Positions 8,808 to 17,352 are shown, counted from the first letter of the stretch. The stretch: 64,000 bases of DNA from JAHJQZ01 sp963675235 (GCA_963675235.2 CAXXFU010000004.1:1-64000), one strand, 5' to 3'. Made by a program: numbers and translations. Notes: a model not told the origin generated them from the sequence alone.

Positions 8808-9014
8808 GTGCAGGATTTCCGTTGTACCTGCGGCAAGCTGTTGGCGCGCGTCGAAACGCCCGTTCAAACCGCAATTGAGATCAAGTGCCCGAGGTGCCGA
8901 TCAGTCGCCCGGATCACTCCAGACAATGCTGACGGCCCCGCTTTGCTCGACGGTGACCGAGACGGGCCGGTCGGCATTAACAGAAAACATAGCTGGCGCA
9001 AGGATCGGCTCTGA
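8808..9014 (+). CDS. com: Mu Com-like zinc-ribbon translational regulator
   Basis: This encodes 68 residues starting at the GTG at 8808 after GAGGGACAA. It begins VQDFRCTCGKLLAR and continues to IEIKCPRCRSVARI, a two-pair Cys zinc ribbon (CxC, about 20 residues, CxxC) in the same layout as the Mu Com protein. In phage Mu, Com binds the mom mRNA and opens its start site so that the Mom DNA-modifying enzyme is made. Here it sits 570 bases before a GNAT-containing gene. Its 3' end overlaps a minus-strand membrane gene by 114 bases. Family membership is from motif recognition. The regulatory target is inferred. Confidence 0.7.
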   Translation: MQDFRCTCGKLLARVETPVQTAIEIKCPRCRSVARITPDNADGPALLDGDRDGPVGINRKHSWRKDRL

Positions 9015-9461
9015 AGCGGCGGGAAGTGACCCCACGATTTGGAGCAAACCTCCGAGCAGCACAAATGCGGCTCCGAGGACAAAAAGCCAACGCCGGGCCG
9101 CCAGATCGCGAATGGACTTTGGAGCATCCACCGAACGAGTGAGGTGAGCCTGACGCAACACGAAGTAGGAGGTTCGCGTAAGCGCCTCTATGCCCATCTC
9201 TCGCGACTTCATGCGCTCTGCGCCGGCCCGTGCTTCATCTGCGGGACCGGAAAACTGGACTTCGGGCAACGGCAAGAATGCCGAGGTGATGCATTCGGGG
9301 TGCCAGTCGCCTTCGGGCGTTGGAGCCCGCTTCCGGCTTGATTCTGCTTCTCGGCTAGAGCTGTATGAACCCCTGATGTATTCAAGGGCAACAAGGACAA
9401 AGCCCAACAACTCGCATCCGACGCCGACCGCCGACAACCAACCCGACCCGATTCCGAACAT
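8901..9461 (-). CDS. Small prophage membrane protein, 186 aa, unknown
   Basis: I chose the ATG at 9461 because a strong GGAGGGG box lies a few bases upstream; earlier ATGs at 9476 and 9473 lack one. The protein has an N-terminal hydrophobic span (about residues 6-30, ending ALEYIRGS), a long polar middle, and a second span near residues 118-140 (LFVLGAAFVLLGGLLQIVG). This suggests a two-pass inner-membrane protein with a soluble loop. Its 3' end overlaps the Com-like gene on the other strand. Such antisense membrane proteins in late phage regions are often lysogenic-conversion or exclusion genes, but nothing here proves that. Confidence 0.55.
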   Translation of the reverse strand: MFGIGSGWLSAVGVGCELLGFVLVALEYIRGSYSSSREAESSRKRAPTPEGDWHPECITSAFLPLPEVQFSGPADEARAGAERMKSREMGIEALTRTSYFVLRQAHLTRSVDAPKSIRDLAARRWLFVLGAAFVLLGGLLQIVGSLPAASEPILAPAMFSVNADRPVSVTVEQSGAVSIVWSDPGD

Positions 9462-9582
9462 GCGCCCCTCCATCATTGCCGGGCTGACAAGAGGGGGAAA
9501 CCTGCTATGATTCCGCCATTCCCCGAGGCCCTGAGAGACCCTAACTCCGAACGCCCGCGAGCGTCCATTTCGGAGAAAGACC

Positions 9583-9762
9583 TTGGCCAAGGAAAATCCC
9601 TTGCCTCCGCTCGACACCAAGTCGCCCGGCATCCCCGGCGATCGCCGCTATCGTGAACAGTTCGGCCTCATCATCATTTGCGCCGACGAGGCCGAACAGG
9701 CCGCCTTGTTCGAGGCCCTCAAGGTTCTCGGCCGCGCCAAGATCAAGGTGGTGGCGACATGA
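9583..9762 (+). CDS. 59-aa protein leading the ABC-ATPase/GNAT operon
   Basis: A TTG start at 9583 follows a GGAG box with seven-base spacing, and the stop overlaps the next start by ATGA. The product has a proline-rich N-terminus (PLPPLDTKSPGIPGDRRY) and then a compact beta-alpha-beta unit (FGLIIICADEAEQAALFEALKVL). I do not recognise a named family. Because it is short and tightly coupled to the ATPase, it may be a subunit or specificity partner of that enzyme. It is too short to appear in most gene calls, but spacing and coupling support it. Confidence 0.6.
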   Translation: MAKENPLPPLDTKSPGIPGDRRYREQFGLIIICADEAEQAALFEALKVLGRAKIKVVAT

Positions 9763-10883
9763 GGGTCGAGGTTTACAAAAGCTGCGCGAATTTCGACAGC
9801 TACCGCGCCGCGCGGGTCAAGTCGCTGTTCAACGTCGATGACGCCAGCGCCTTCCGCCTCAGCGCCGACCTGCCGATCGACGACACGGATTGGCGAATCG
9901 GTCTCGTCGTCGGCCCCTCCGGCAGCGGCAAAACCTCGATCGGTGAAAAGCTGTTCAGGCGCGGTCGCAAGGCGTTCGCCCGGTTCCGCTGGTCGCCCGA
10001 TCGGCCGATCATCGACCAGATCGCCGAAGGCGGCTCGGTCGACGCGGCAACGGCGGCGCTGTCGGCCGTGGGCCTCGGCAGCGTGCCGGCCTGGCTTCGC
10101 CCCTACCAGGTGTTGTCGCAAGGCGAGAAGTTCCGCGCCGATCTCGCTCGCCTGGTTTGCGACCAGCCGGCCGAAGTCGTCGTCGACGAGTTCACCAGCG
10201 TCGTCGATCGGCAGATCGCGCGCATCGGTGCGATGGCCTTTGGCAAGGCATGGCGGCGCGGCACCGGCCGCGTCGTCTTGCTGTCCTGCCATTACGATGT
10301 CGCCGAATGGCTCCAGCCGGATTGGGTCTTTGACACCGCAACGGGTGCTTTCACCGGGAGGTATCTTCAACCAAGGCCCCGTTTCGAGCTCGAAATCCGC
10401 CAGACCGGGTGGGAGTGGTGGCCGCGTTTTGAGCCGCATCACTATCTGAAAATGCCCAAAATGATCGCCGCCACCAACTATGTCGGCTTCGTCGAGGGCG
10501 AGCCGGTCGCACACGTCGCGGTCAGCACGCGGCCGGGTCTCGTCGAGGCCCGCGCCTGCCGCCTGGTCGTCATGCCCGAGTGGCAGGGCGCGGGCGTCGG
10601 CATGCGCTTTTTGAATGCCGTTTGCGCCGCCTGGCGCCGGGGCGAGAACCGCTACGGCAAACCGCTCCTGACCTTGTTCCACACCTCGCACCCCGGCTTG
10701 GCGGCCGCCCTTCGCCGCGACCCGCTTTGGGCGCAGGTGTCGTGCCGCCTGACTGGCGAAAGCAAGCGGAAGTGCATCGAGTCCTTGCGGCGCTCCGGCA
10801 TCAAAAACGGGACGGGATATGGCGGCCATTTCCGCGCCGCCCAGGGCTTCCGCTACGTCGAAGGAAGCGAGGTCCGGGCATGA
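9759..10883 (+). CDS. ABC-type ATPase fused to a GNAT acetyltransferase (candidate DNA-modification enzyme)
   Basis: This encodes 374 residues. The N-terminal half is a soluble ABC-ATPase with Walker A VGPSGSGKTS (51-60), signature LSQGEK (119-124), Walker B VVVDEF (140-145) and an H-loop His at 178. It has no membrane partner, so it is not a transporter subunit. The C-terminal half is a GNAT fold with acetyl-CoA motif VMPEWQGAGVG (about 271-281). Mu Mom is also a GNAT-related enzyme, and a Com-like gene lies just upstream, so a role in base hypermodification is plausible. The start at 9759 overlaps the 59-aa gene and its stop overlaps the formyltransferase-like gene, both by ATGA. The enzymatic role is inferred. 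Confidence 0.72.
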   Translation: MRVEVYKSCANFDSYRAARVKSLFNVDDASAFRLSADLPIDDTDWRIGLVVGPSGSGKTSIGEKLFRRGRKAFARFRWSPDRPIIDQIAEGGSVDAATAALSAVGLGSVPAWLRPYQVLSQGEKFRADLARLVCDQPAEVVVDEFTSVVDRQIARIGAMAFGKAWRRGTGRVVLLSCHYDVAEWLQPDWVFDTATGAFTGRYLQPRPRFELEIRQTGWEWWPRFEPHHYLKMPKMIAATNYVGFVEGEPVAHVAVSTRPGLVEARACRLVVMPEWQGAGVGMRFLNAVCAAWRRGENRYGKPLLTLFHTSHPGLAAALRRDPLWAQVSCRLTGESKRKCIESLRRSGIKNGTGYGGHFRAAQGFRYVEGSEVRA

Positions 10884-11461
10884 GGGTCCTATTGATCGGG
10901 CAGAAGTGGTTCGGCGCCCGCGTTATGCGCCTGGTCGCAGCGCTTGGGCACGACCTGGTCGCTGTCGCCCCGCGCGGCGAGAACCGCATGGCGAGCGCGG
11001 CCGCCATGTCTTGCGTGCCGCTGATCGAGCACGGCGCCGAGCTTGACCCGTTGCCGCTGGAGATCGGGCAATTCGACTTGCTCCTAACCGCCCATGCCCA
11101 TGTCTTCGTGCCGAGCGAGGTGCGCGTTCGGGCAAGGTGCGCCCTCGGCTATCACCCGTCGCTCCTGCCGCTCTACCGGGGCAAGCGGTCGATCGAGGAC
11201 GCGATCGCGGCCGGCCAGCGCGTGACGGGCGGCACGATCTATCACTTGAGCGACCGCATGGACGCCGGTGACATCGCCTTTCAGGACTGGTGCTTTATCG
11301 ATGCCGGCATGACGCCGGCCGAGCTTTGGCGCGAGCGCCTGGCGCCGATGGGCTTTCGCCTGATCGCCCGCGCCCTCGGCGAGCTCGACCATCGCGGCCA
11401 GGTGCCGCGTCGATCGCAAACGCCGCTGCCGCGCGTTGCGCCGATCCGGGGCCAAGTCTAA
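10880..11461 (+). CDS. Formyltransferase-family protein encoded by prophage
   Basis: This encodes 193 residues, coupled to the preceding gene by ATGA. It has a Rossmann-like N-terminus (VLLIGQKWFG) and the folate-dependent formyltransferase core YHPSLLPLYRG (91-101), followed by GGTIYHLSDRMDAGDI (about 117-132). The His and the Asp of the catalytic set are present. The Asn of the N-x-H motif in PurN and methionyl-tRNA formyltransferase is replaced by Gly90, as in some hydrolase-type homologues. It is shorter than housekeeping Fmt (about 310) and lacks the tRNA-binding C-domain. With the ATPase/GNAT gene it probably acts on a nucleotide or base, using 10-formyl-folate or a similar donor. Confidence 0.7.
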   Translation: MRVLLIGQKWFGARVMRLVAALGHDLVAVAPRGENRMASAAAMSCVPLIEHGAELDPLPLEIGQFDLLLTAHAHVFVPSEVRVRARCALGYHPSLLPLYRGKRSIEDAIAAGQRVTGGTIYHLSDRMDAGDIAFQDWCFIDAGMTPAELWRERLAPMGFRLIARALGELDHRGQVPRRSQTPLPRVAPIRGQV

Positions 11462-11494
11462 GCTGGCGCCGGATTGAACCGACAGGATGTTTTG

Positions 11495-11842
11495 ATGCAC
11501 CGCGCCCTTTTGATTGCCGCCGCCCTTTTCGCAACGCCGGCCCTTGCCGCGCCCTCAGCCGAGCAGATCGCGGCTGTCGAGTATGTCGCCGAAGCGATCG
11601 TCACCGGCGATTTCTGCGACGCTTGGGAAGCCGACAAGCTGGCGGCCGCAAAGTACCTCGCCGGCTTTGGCGTCGAGGACATCGCGGCCGACGCCGCGCT
11701 CCAGGAGGCGTTCAACGCCAAGTACTCAAGCGTGACCTATGCGGCCGAGAGTTTGGGCAACGACACAATGTGCGTCGCGGCCGAGGTCCTTTATGGCCCC
11801 GAGGGGGGCAACGCGCCCGGCCTGATGATCGAAACGCCCTAG
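11495..11842 (+). CDS. Exported small prophage protein, 115 aa
   Basis: The ATG at 11495 follows an AGGA box. The N-terminus is a clear Sec signal peptide (MHRALLIAAALFATPALAAP) with an AxA cleavage site near residue 19. The mature part is about 95 residues, acidic, with two cysteines (in DFCDAW and TMCVAA) that could form a disulphide in the periplasm. I recognise no family. It lies 34 bases after the formyltransferase-like gene and may be an exclusion or morphogenesis accessory protein. Confidence 0.6.
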   Translation: MHRALLIAAALFATPALAAPSAEQIAAVEYVAEAIVTGDFCDAWEADKLAAAKYLAGFGVEDIAADAALQEAFNAKYSSVTYAAESLGNDTMCVAAEVLYGPEGGNAPGLMIETP

Positions 11843-11846
11843 CGCG

Positions 11847-12086
11847 ATGGCAGGCCCCAGCGACGACAAGAAGCGCCCCACGGCCGCCCCAGGCGCCGAC
11901 AGCGGCGAGCCCAAAGCCGGCCCGTCGCTGCATTCCGAGGTGGCGATGGTTTCCGTTGAAGAGGCGACCCGCCGACACTTCGAGCGCCAGCGGCTCGCCA
12001 AGGAGCGCGACGACGCGCTCGGCTGGCCCGACCCGCCAACCCGGCGCGGCACCAGGCGGCGGCAAATTCAAATTAAGAGCGCTTGA
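11847..12086 (+). CDS. Small polar prophage protein, 79 aa
   Basis: It starts four bases after the exported protein's stop. The product is rich in Lys, Arg, Pro and Asp, with a probable helix in the middle (VEEATRRHFERQRLAKERDD). It has no membrane segment or recognised family, and the ribosome binding site is weak, so coding status rests on spacing and direction. It is the last plausible prophage gene before a long gene-free stretch. Confidence 0.4.
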   Translation: MAGPSDDKKRPTAAPGADSGEPKAGPSLHSEVAMVSVEEATRRHFERQRLAKERDDALGWPDPPTRRGTRRRQIQIKSA

Positions 12087-12862
12087 AAGGCCAAAAAAGC
12101 GATGCCATGCGAAGTGTCGCAAAGCGCCACGCGAAATTGCGCGCTACACAGAGCCTTGTGATCGTCACGTCGCCGGACACGCGACACAGGGATGTGTCAC
12201 GCCCGAACGGCAGGTTCATGCGCGATGGCGCGAGCCTCTTTCCTCGTTCGCAGGCTGTAGCGCGACAGAACGGATGGCCTATCTGGGATTGGGTAGGAAT
12301 GACCGGGAAGAGCTGGCAAGGAGCCAATGGAACCGGGCCAGTGCGAGGATAGGTCGGGACAAGCGATCTCCAAGGGCACGACAAGTCAAGATGCGTTGCC
12401 TGCCCAGACTGGCAACTCGGTCAATGTATTGATGGTGCGACAACTGCTTCTGATCCGGAAGTGGCAAGAAAAGCGGCTGGGTCCATGAAACTCGTTGAGC
12501 GTCAAAAACCGTAGCGCCCTCCGCAATCGGCGACCCTCCATAATGGTCGGCATGTTGGTCACCGCAGCGGTAGCAACGGTGCAAAGGCTGGAGCCTGGCT
12601 AAAGTCCTTGAGCTCGTCTGCAAGCTCATGTTCAGCATGCTCGGAAGCGATGACCTCCGTGCTCGCTCGTGCCCAGTCTTGCATGAGCCTACCCGCACCC
12701 ATCCATACCGAGGGCCCTGACGTGGTCTCACCTCGCCCCCCGGCTTCATTCGGTGACTCTGCTGTTTGTTTGATCCGATCGCGATTGCGCCGCGTACATG
12801 CTTCAGGGACCCGTGCGAATGCACTTCGGTCCGGGGCAAGTTGATCGCAAGGCGGGAAGTGC
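12087..12862. other. Gene-free stretch: probable prophage right end and RND operon upstream region
   Basis: I find no supported gene in these 776 bases. The first part (12114-12200) has repeated GTGTCGC/GCGACAC words in both orientations: GTGTCGC at 12114, GCGACAC at 12181, GTGTCAC at 12194. These could be transposase-binding sites at the right end of a Mu-like prophage. The rest must hold the promoter of the efflux operon, but I see no convincing boxes. Open frames here have atypical composition and no recognisable product. Confidence 0.4.
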
Positions 12863-14092
12863 ATGATGAAGCTAATAGCGACGGTACTTTCGAACGTTTT
12901 TTGGGTCGGCTTGACCGTTGCGGTGCTAGGCGGCGGTTATTTCGGCTACACGGCGTTGCGCGACAACAGGGAGACGCTGGAGCCGGTCTCGGTTTCGCGC
13001 GCGGCGACGGCCGTTGAAACGCAGCCGTTGCGGCCATGGCAGGCGCCCCTGCCCGTGCGCGGCGAAGGTTTTGTCTCTGCCGAACGCGCAGTATCTCTTT
13101 CAGCCCTCGCCGGCGGGGAGATCGTTTATCTGCATCCCGCCATCGCCGACGAGAACGGACGGTTTGCAAAGAATGACACCCTGATCCGCATCAACGATGC
13201 GGCCGAGCAGGCCAATCTGCGCAAGGCCGACGCCGATATCGCCGCTGCCGAGGCGCAGCTCGCGCTCGAACGCTCCGATCTCCTTCGCACACGCAGTCTT
13301 TCCGAGCGCGGCCTTACTCCGGAAAAATCGCTCGAAGAGGCCGAGGCACGCGTCGTGGCGGCCGAATACCGGCTGGACGGTCTTCTGGCCTCAAAGGCTG
13401 TGCTTGAAACCGCAGTCGAGAACAAGATCGTCCGCGCTCCTTTCGACGGCGCGATCCTGTCGCATCAGGTCGAGGTCGGCGCCATCGTGTCGCCCGGCCA
13501 GACGCTGGCCGAGGCCTACACCGACGAGAGCCTCAACGTCGTTGTGAATCTTGGCGAGGCCGAGGCGGCCCTCATTCCCGGCCTGTTCGACGGGGGCGAG
13601 GCCGATGCGCACGTCGAGATCGCCTTTGCCGGCGCCACCTATGCCACAAACGGCAGGGTGACCGATGTGGCGCCAGCCCTCGATGCCCGCACGCGCACCC
13701 TTGCCGTCACCATCACGCTCGACGGCAACAGCCGTCTCCGCCCCGTCACCGGCGCTCTGCCAGCCTCGGGAGCGCCGCCGGCGCTGATCAATGCCTACGC
13801 AAAAGTCGAGATCTCGGGCGCGTCGGCGAACGGCACCTACCGCATTCCCTCGACCGCGTTGCGCGGCGAGGACATCTGGCTGACCGATAATGGCACCCTG
13901 ACCCGCGTGCCGGCGCGGCAATTGCATATCGACAATGGCTATTCCTTCGTCGTTGCCGACGAAATCGCCGACGGCGCTCGCCTCGTTGTCAGCAGCATCG
14001 CCGTGCCGGTGGACGGCATGGCGGTGCAGGACGTGACGCCCATCACGGTCTCCGCGACGGAGACGACCCCTGCCGGAGATGATGCACAATGA
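12863..14092 (+). CDS. RND efflux periplasmic adaptor (membrane fusion protein)
   Basis: This encodes 409 residues with an N-terminal membrane anchor (about 8-30), then the biotinyl-lipoyl-like segment LSALAGGEIVYLHP, a long alpha-hairpin (about 115-180, rich in Ala, Glu and Arg), a second lipoyl half (IVRAPFDGAILSHQVEVGAIVSPGQ), and beta-barrel and membrane-proximal domains. This is the HlyD/AcrA adaptor architecture linking an inner-membrane RND pump to an outer-membrane channel. The stop overlaps the pump gene by ATGA. No outer-membrane factor or regulator gene is adjacent, so the pump probably uses a TolC-like channel encoded elsewhere. Confidence 0.9.
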   Translation: MMKLIATVLSNVFWVGLTVAVLGGGYFGYTALRDNRETLEPVSVSRAATAVETQPLRPWQAPLPVRGEGFVSAERAVSLSALAGGEIVYLHPAIADENGRFAKNDTLIRINDAAEQANLRKADADIAAAEAQLALERSDLLRTRSLSERGLTPEKSLEEAEARVVAAEYRLDGLLASKAVLETAVENKIVRAPFDGAILSHQVEVGAIVSPGQTLAEAYTDESLNVVVNLGEAEAALIPGLFDGGEADAHVEIAFAGATYATNGRVTDVAPALDARTRTLAVTITLDGNSRLRPVTGALPASGAPPALINAYAKVEISGASANGTYRIPSTALRGEDIWLTDNGTLTRVPARQLHIDNGYSFVVADEIADGARLVVSSIAVPVDGMAVQDVTPITVSATETTPAGDDAQ

Positions 14093-17000
14093 AAGCGATG
14101 ATCAAATGGATGGCCGGGCATCCGGTCGCGGCGGCCTTGTCGATGCTGCTCATTCTGTCGCTCGGCGTTTATTCGGCGAGCCGACTGCCGCAACAGACCT
14201 TTCCGGATTTCGCGCTCGACGTGGTCAGCATTTCCGTGGCCTATCCCGGCGCCACGCCTACCGAAATCCAGGACACCATCGTCCGGCCGATCGAGGAAAA
14301 GCTGTCCGCCATCAGCGAGATCGACGAGATCACCGCCTCCGTCTCCGAAGGCCGCGGCGGTCTGTCGGTGACGTTCGGCAACGGCACCGACATGGCGCTC
14401 ATGCTCGACGAGGTCAAATCGCTCGTCGACGAGATCGACGTCTTCCCCGAAGACGCGATGGATCCGATCGTCGTGCGTCCCGACAACAATTCAAGCGTGA
14501 TCGACATCATCCTGCACGGCGATGCCAGCGAGGCGGTCCTGTATGCCGAAGCAGAACGGGTGCGTGACGCGCTGGCGCGTCTGGACGGCGTGTCCTTCGT
14601 GCAGGTCGGCGCGACCCGCGACACCGAAATGCGCATCGAGGTCAGCCGCGACACGCTGCGCGCCTACGACATGACGCTCGACGAAATCGCCCGGGCCATC
14701 GGCCGCAATTCGCTCGATTTGCCCGCCGGCATCATCGACACCGAAACGGCCTCGATTCCTGTGCGCACCTCCGGGCGGAACGTCACCGCCGAGGAGTTCG
14801 CCAATGTCGTCATCCGTACGGGCGAAAACGGCGCCCAGGTCCGCATCGGCGACGTGGCGCGGGTCGTGGACGGGTTCGAGGACGCCGAGCTGGCGGCGAC
14901 CTATTCGGGCGAGCGGGCCGTCACCATCAACGTCTTCCAGGTTGGCGAAGAGCAGGTGCTGGCCATTTCCGAGGCGGTGTCGACCTATCTCCGGGACGAG
15001 GCGCGGCCCAATCTTCCGGCCGGGTTGAGCGCCACGATTTGGCGCGACGAGGCCGTCAGCCTGCAAAGCCGCGTCGACCTTTTGCTGCAAAACGCCATGC
15101 TTGGGCTGGCGCTTGTCGTGTTGTGTCTGGCGCTGTTTCTCGACCTGCGTCTGGCCATCTGGTCGGCGGTCAGCATCGGCGTTTCCTTCTCGGCCACGCT
15201 GATCGTCATGAGCTGGCTCGGCATGTCGATCAACCAGATCTCGCTGTTCGGCTTCATCCTGGCCATCGGCATCGTCGTCGACAATGCCATTGTCGTTTCG
15301 GAAAAGATCTATGCCAACGGCCAAAAGCGCATGTCGCCGCTGGACGCGGCGATCAAGGGCGCGCAGAGGGTCGCGGTGCCAGTGATCTTCGCCACGGCAA
15401 CGACGCTGGTCGCCTTCTGGCCCCTGCTGCAACTGCCCGGTTCGCTCGGCAAGTTCTTGTCGGACGTCCCGCTGGTTGTGATGACCGTGCTGGCGCTGTC
15501 GACCCTGCAGGCCCTGTTCATTCTGCCCAGGAACCTGTCCCGCACCAACTTCGCGGAGACGCGAAGCAACAACATCATCCTGATCGCGACCGGCGCCATC
15601 CGGCGCGTTTTCGACGCAGCGCTGCAATGGTTCATCCACCGCCCGCTGGACTTCGTCCTGCGAAAGACCACACGCGGCGTTGCGGTGCTGCTGCCGCTCG
15701 CCGTCTCGATCGCCCTGATCATCAACGCCGTCGGGCTGGTTGCCTTTGGCTATGTGCGTTTTGAGTTCTTTCCCTCGATCCAGAGCGAGTCGGTCACCGC
15801 GCGCATCGAGATGAACGAGGGCACGCCCTTTGCCCTGACCGAAACCGTGGCCAGTTCAATCGGCGCGGCGGCGCAACGCGCCGGCGCCCTTGTCGAGGCC
15901 GCGTATCCGGACCTGTCGGTGCCGGCCATCGACGGCATCAACATCGTTGTCGGACAGGGTACCGGTGGCGGCGGGCCGACCGGCGGGCGGGCGCCGAGCG
16001 GCGCCACCCTCGCCAAGGTGGAGGTCAAACTCGCTGCGCCCGAAGATCGCTCTTGGCCCAACGAAGCCTTTGAAACCGCCTGGCGCGACGAGATCGGCCG
16101 TGTCGCTGGCGCCAAGAACCTCGTCGTCTCCTCGGAACTGATCGGCGCCGGCGATCCGGTTGCCATTGAGTTGTCGCTCCCTGACGGCGAACAGCTGCGC
16201 GCCGCCGTCGGCGACCTGCGCACCGCTCTTCAGGACATTCCTGGCCTGTTCAACATCAGTGACGATTATTCCGGCGGGCAGATCGACTACACGCTCGCCC
16301 TGAAGCCGGAGGCGCGCCTGTACGACCTGACGGTGCAGGATCTGGCCAGCCAGGTCCGCGCCGGACTGTCCGGCATCGAGGCCACCCGCGTCCAGCGCGA
16401 TGGCACGGATGTCGGCGTCGTGGTGAAATATCCGGCCAACGAGCGCCGGTCGCTTGCCGACCTCATGGACACCGTGGTGACAACGCAGGCGGGCGACCGC
16501 ATTCCCCTTGCCAGTGTCGCCGAGCTGACCGAGAGCCGCGTCGCATCGAGCCTGTTCCGCCGCGACGGCCGCCAGATCACCAGCGTGACCGCCGGGCTCG
16601 ACACCTCGGTCGCCTCGGCCGGCATGGTCAACGGGATCATCGCCGACGACATCCTGCCCCAACTGCAGGAGCGTTATCCGCAGCTGGAGGTTTCCTTTGG
16701 CGGCCAGCAGCGCCAGCAGGGCTCAGCGCAATCGGCCCTCGGAGCCTCGCTCGCCATCGCGCTGTTCGGCATTTTCGCCCTTTTGGCCCTGATCTTCCGC
16801 TCGTTCGCGCAGCCGCTCATCGTCATGTCGGCCATTCCGCTCGGCCTGGTCGGCGCGATCACCGGCCACTACATCGTCGGGATTCCGCTGACGCTCCTGT
16901 CGGTGTTCGGCATCATCGGATTGGCTGGTGTCGTCATCAACAACAGCCTTGTGATGATCGACGTGTACAACGAGAACATCCGCAACGGCATGCCGGTGCG

Positions 17001-17352
17001 CGAGGCGGTCATCGACGGCACCAAGGACAGGTTCCGGCCGATCCTTTTGACATCGCTGACGACATTCCTCGGGATCTTCCCACTGACGCTGGACACGTCG
17101 CTGCAGGCGCAGTTCCTGATCCCGCTGGCGGTATCGGTTGGCTACGGTGTCCTGCTCGGCATGTTCCTGATCGTGTTCTCGGTGCCGTCGCTTTTCATGG
17201 CAGTGCACGGGATTTCGCACCTGTTCCGGTTTGGGGGACGCAAACAGATTGCGCCGCGCGAGACCCCTGACGGGTTGGTGCCCGGAAACGACGACAAACG
17301 GCGCGCACCTGCTTCTCCGGGTCGGTGGGGATATGGCATTGCCGCTGAGTAG
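14089..17352 (+). CDS. RND multidrug/solute efflux transporter, inner-membrane pump
   Basis: This encodes 1087 residues, a normal length for an AcrB/HAE1-type pump. TM1 is at residues about 13-33. The first large periplasmic loop follows (YPGATPTEIQDTIVRPIEEKL). A membrane block starts near 331, and a second half repeats the pattern with TM segments after 885. The proton-relay position in TM4 reads GIVVDN, so one of the two Asp of AcrB is present (D398) and the second is Asn (N399), a natural variant in many RND families. Substrate cannot be told from sequence. It is translationally coupled to the adaptor gene and overlaps the next gene at its 3' end. Confidence 0.92.
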   Translation: MKAMIKWMAGHPVAAALSMLLILSLGVYSASRLPQQTFPDFALDVVSISVAYPGATPTEIQDTIVRPIEEKLSAISEIDEITASVSEGRGGLSVTFGNGTDMALMLDEVKSLVDEIDVFPEDAMDPIVVRPDNNSSVIDIILHGDASEAVLYAEAERVRDALARLDGVSFVQVGATRDTEMRIEVSRDTLRAYDMTLDEIARAIGRNSLDLPAGIIDTETASIPVRTSGRNVTAEEFANVVIRTGENGAQVRIGDVARVVDGFEDAELAATYSGERAVTINVFQVGEEQVLAISEAVSTYLRDEARPNLPAGLSATIWRDEAVSLQSRVDLLLQNAMLGLALVVLCLALFLDLRLAIWSAVSIGVSFSATLIVMSWLGMSINQISLFGFILAIGIVVDNAIVVSEKIYANGQKRMSPLDAAIKGAQRVAVPVIFATATTLVAFWPLLQLPGSLGKFLSDVPLVVMTVLALSTLQALFILPRNLSRTNFAETRSNNIILIATGAIRRVFDAALQWFIHRPLDFVLRKTTRGVAVLLPLAVSIALIINAVGLVAFGYVRFEFFPSIQSESVTARIEMNEGTPFALTETVASSIGAAAQRAGALVEAAYPDLSVPAIDGINIVVGQGTGGGGPTGGRAPSGATLAKVEVKLAAPEDRSWPNEAFETAWRDEIGRVAGAKNLVVSSELIGAGDPVAIELSLPDGEQLRAAVGDLRTALQDIPGLFNISDDYSGGQIDYTLALKPEARLYDLTVQDLASQVRAGLSGIEATRVQRDGTDVGVVVKYPANERRSLADLMDTVVTTQAGDRIPLASVAELTESRVASSLFRRDGRQITSVTAGLDTSVASAGMVNGIIADDILPQLQERYPQLEVSFGGQQRQQGSAQSALGASLAIALFGIFALLALIFRSFAQPLIVMSAIPLGLVGAITGHYIVGIPLTLLSVFGIIGLAGVVINNSLVMIDVYNENIRNGMPVREAVIDGTKDRFRPILLTSLTTFLGIFPLTLDTSLQAQFLIPLAVSVGYGVLLGMFLIVFSVPSLFMAVHGISHLFRFGGRKQIAPRETPDGLVPGNDDKRRAPASPGRWGYGIAAE

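Noticed and set aside
12559..12864. 101-aa minus-strand frame in the gene-free stretch after the prophage
   Set aside because: The C-terminal helix (ASTEVIASEHAEHELADELK) looks protein-like, but there is no ribosome binding site, no recognised family and the N-terminal half is of shadow composition.
12279..13169. Long minus-strand open frame opposite the RND adaptor start
   Set aside because: The composition is Arg/Ser-rich, as expected for an antisense shadow. It overlaps a well supported adaptor gene and has no recognisable domain.
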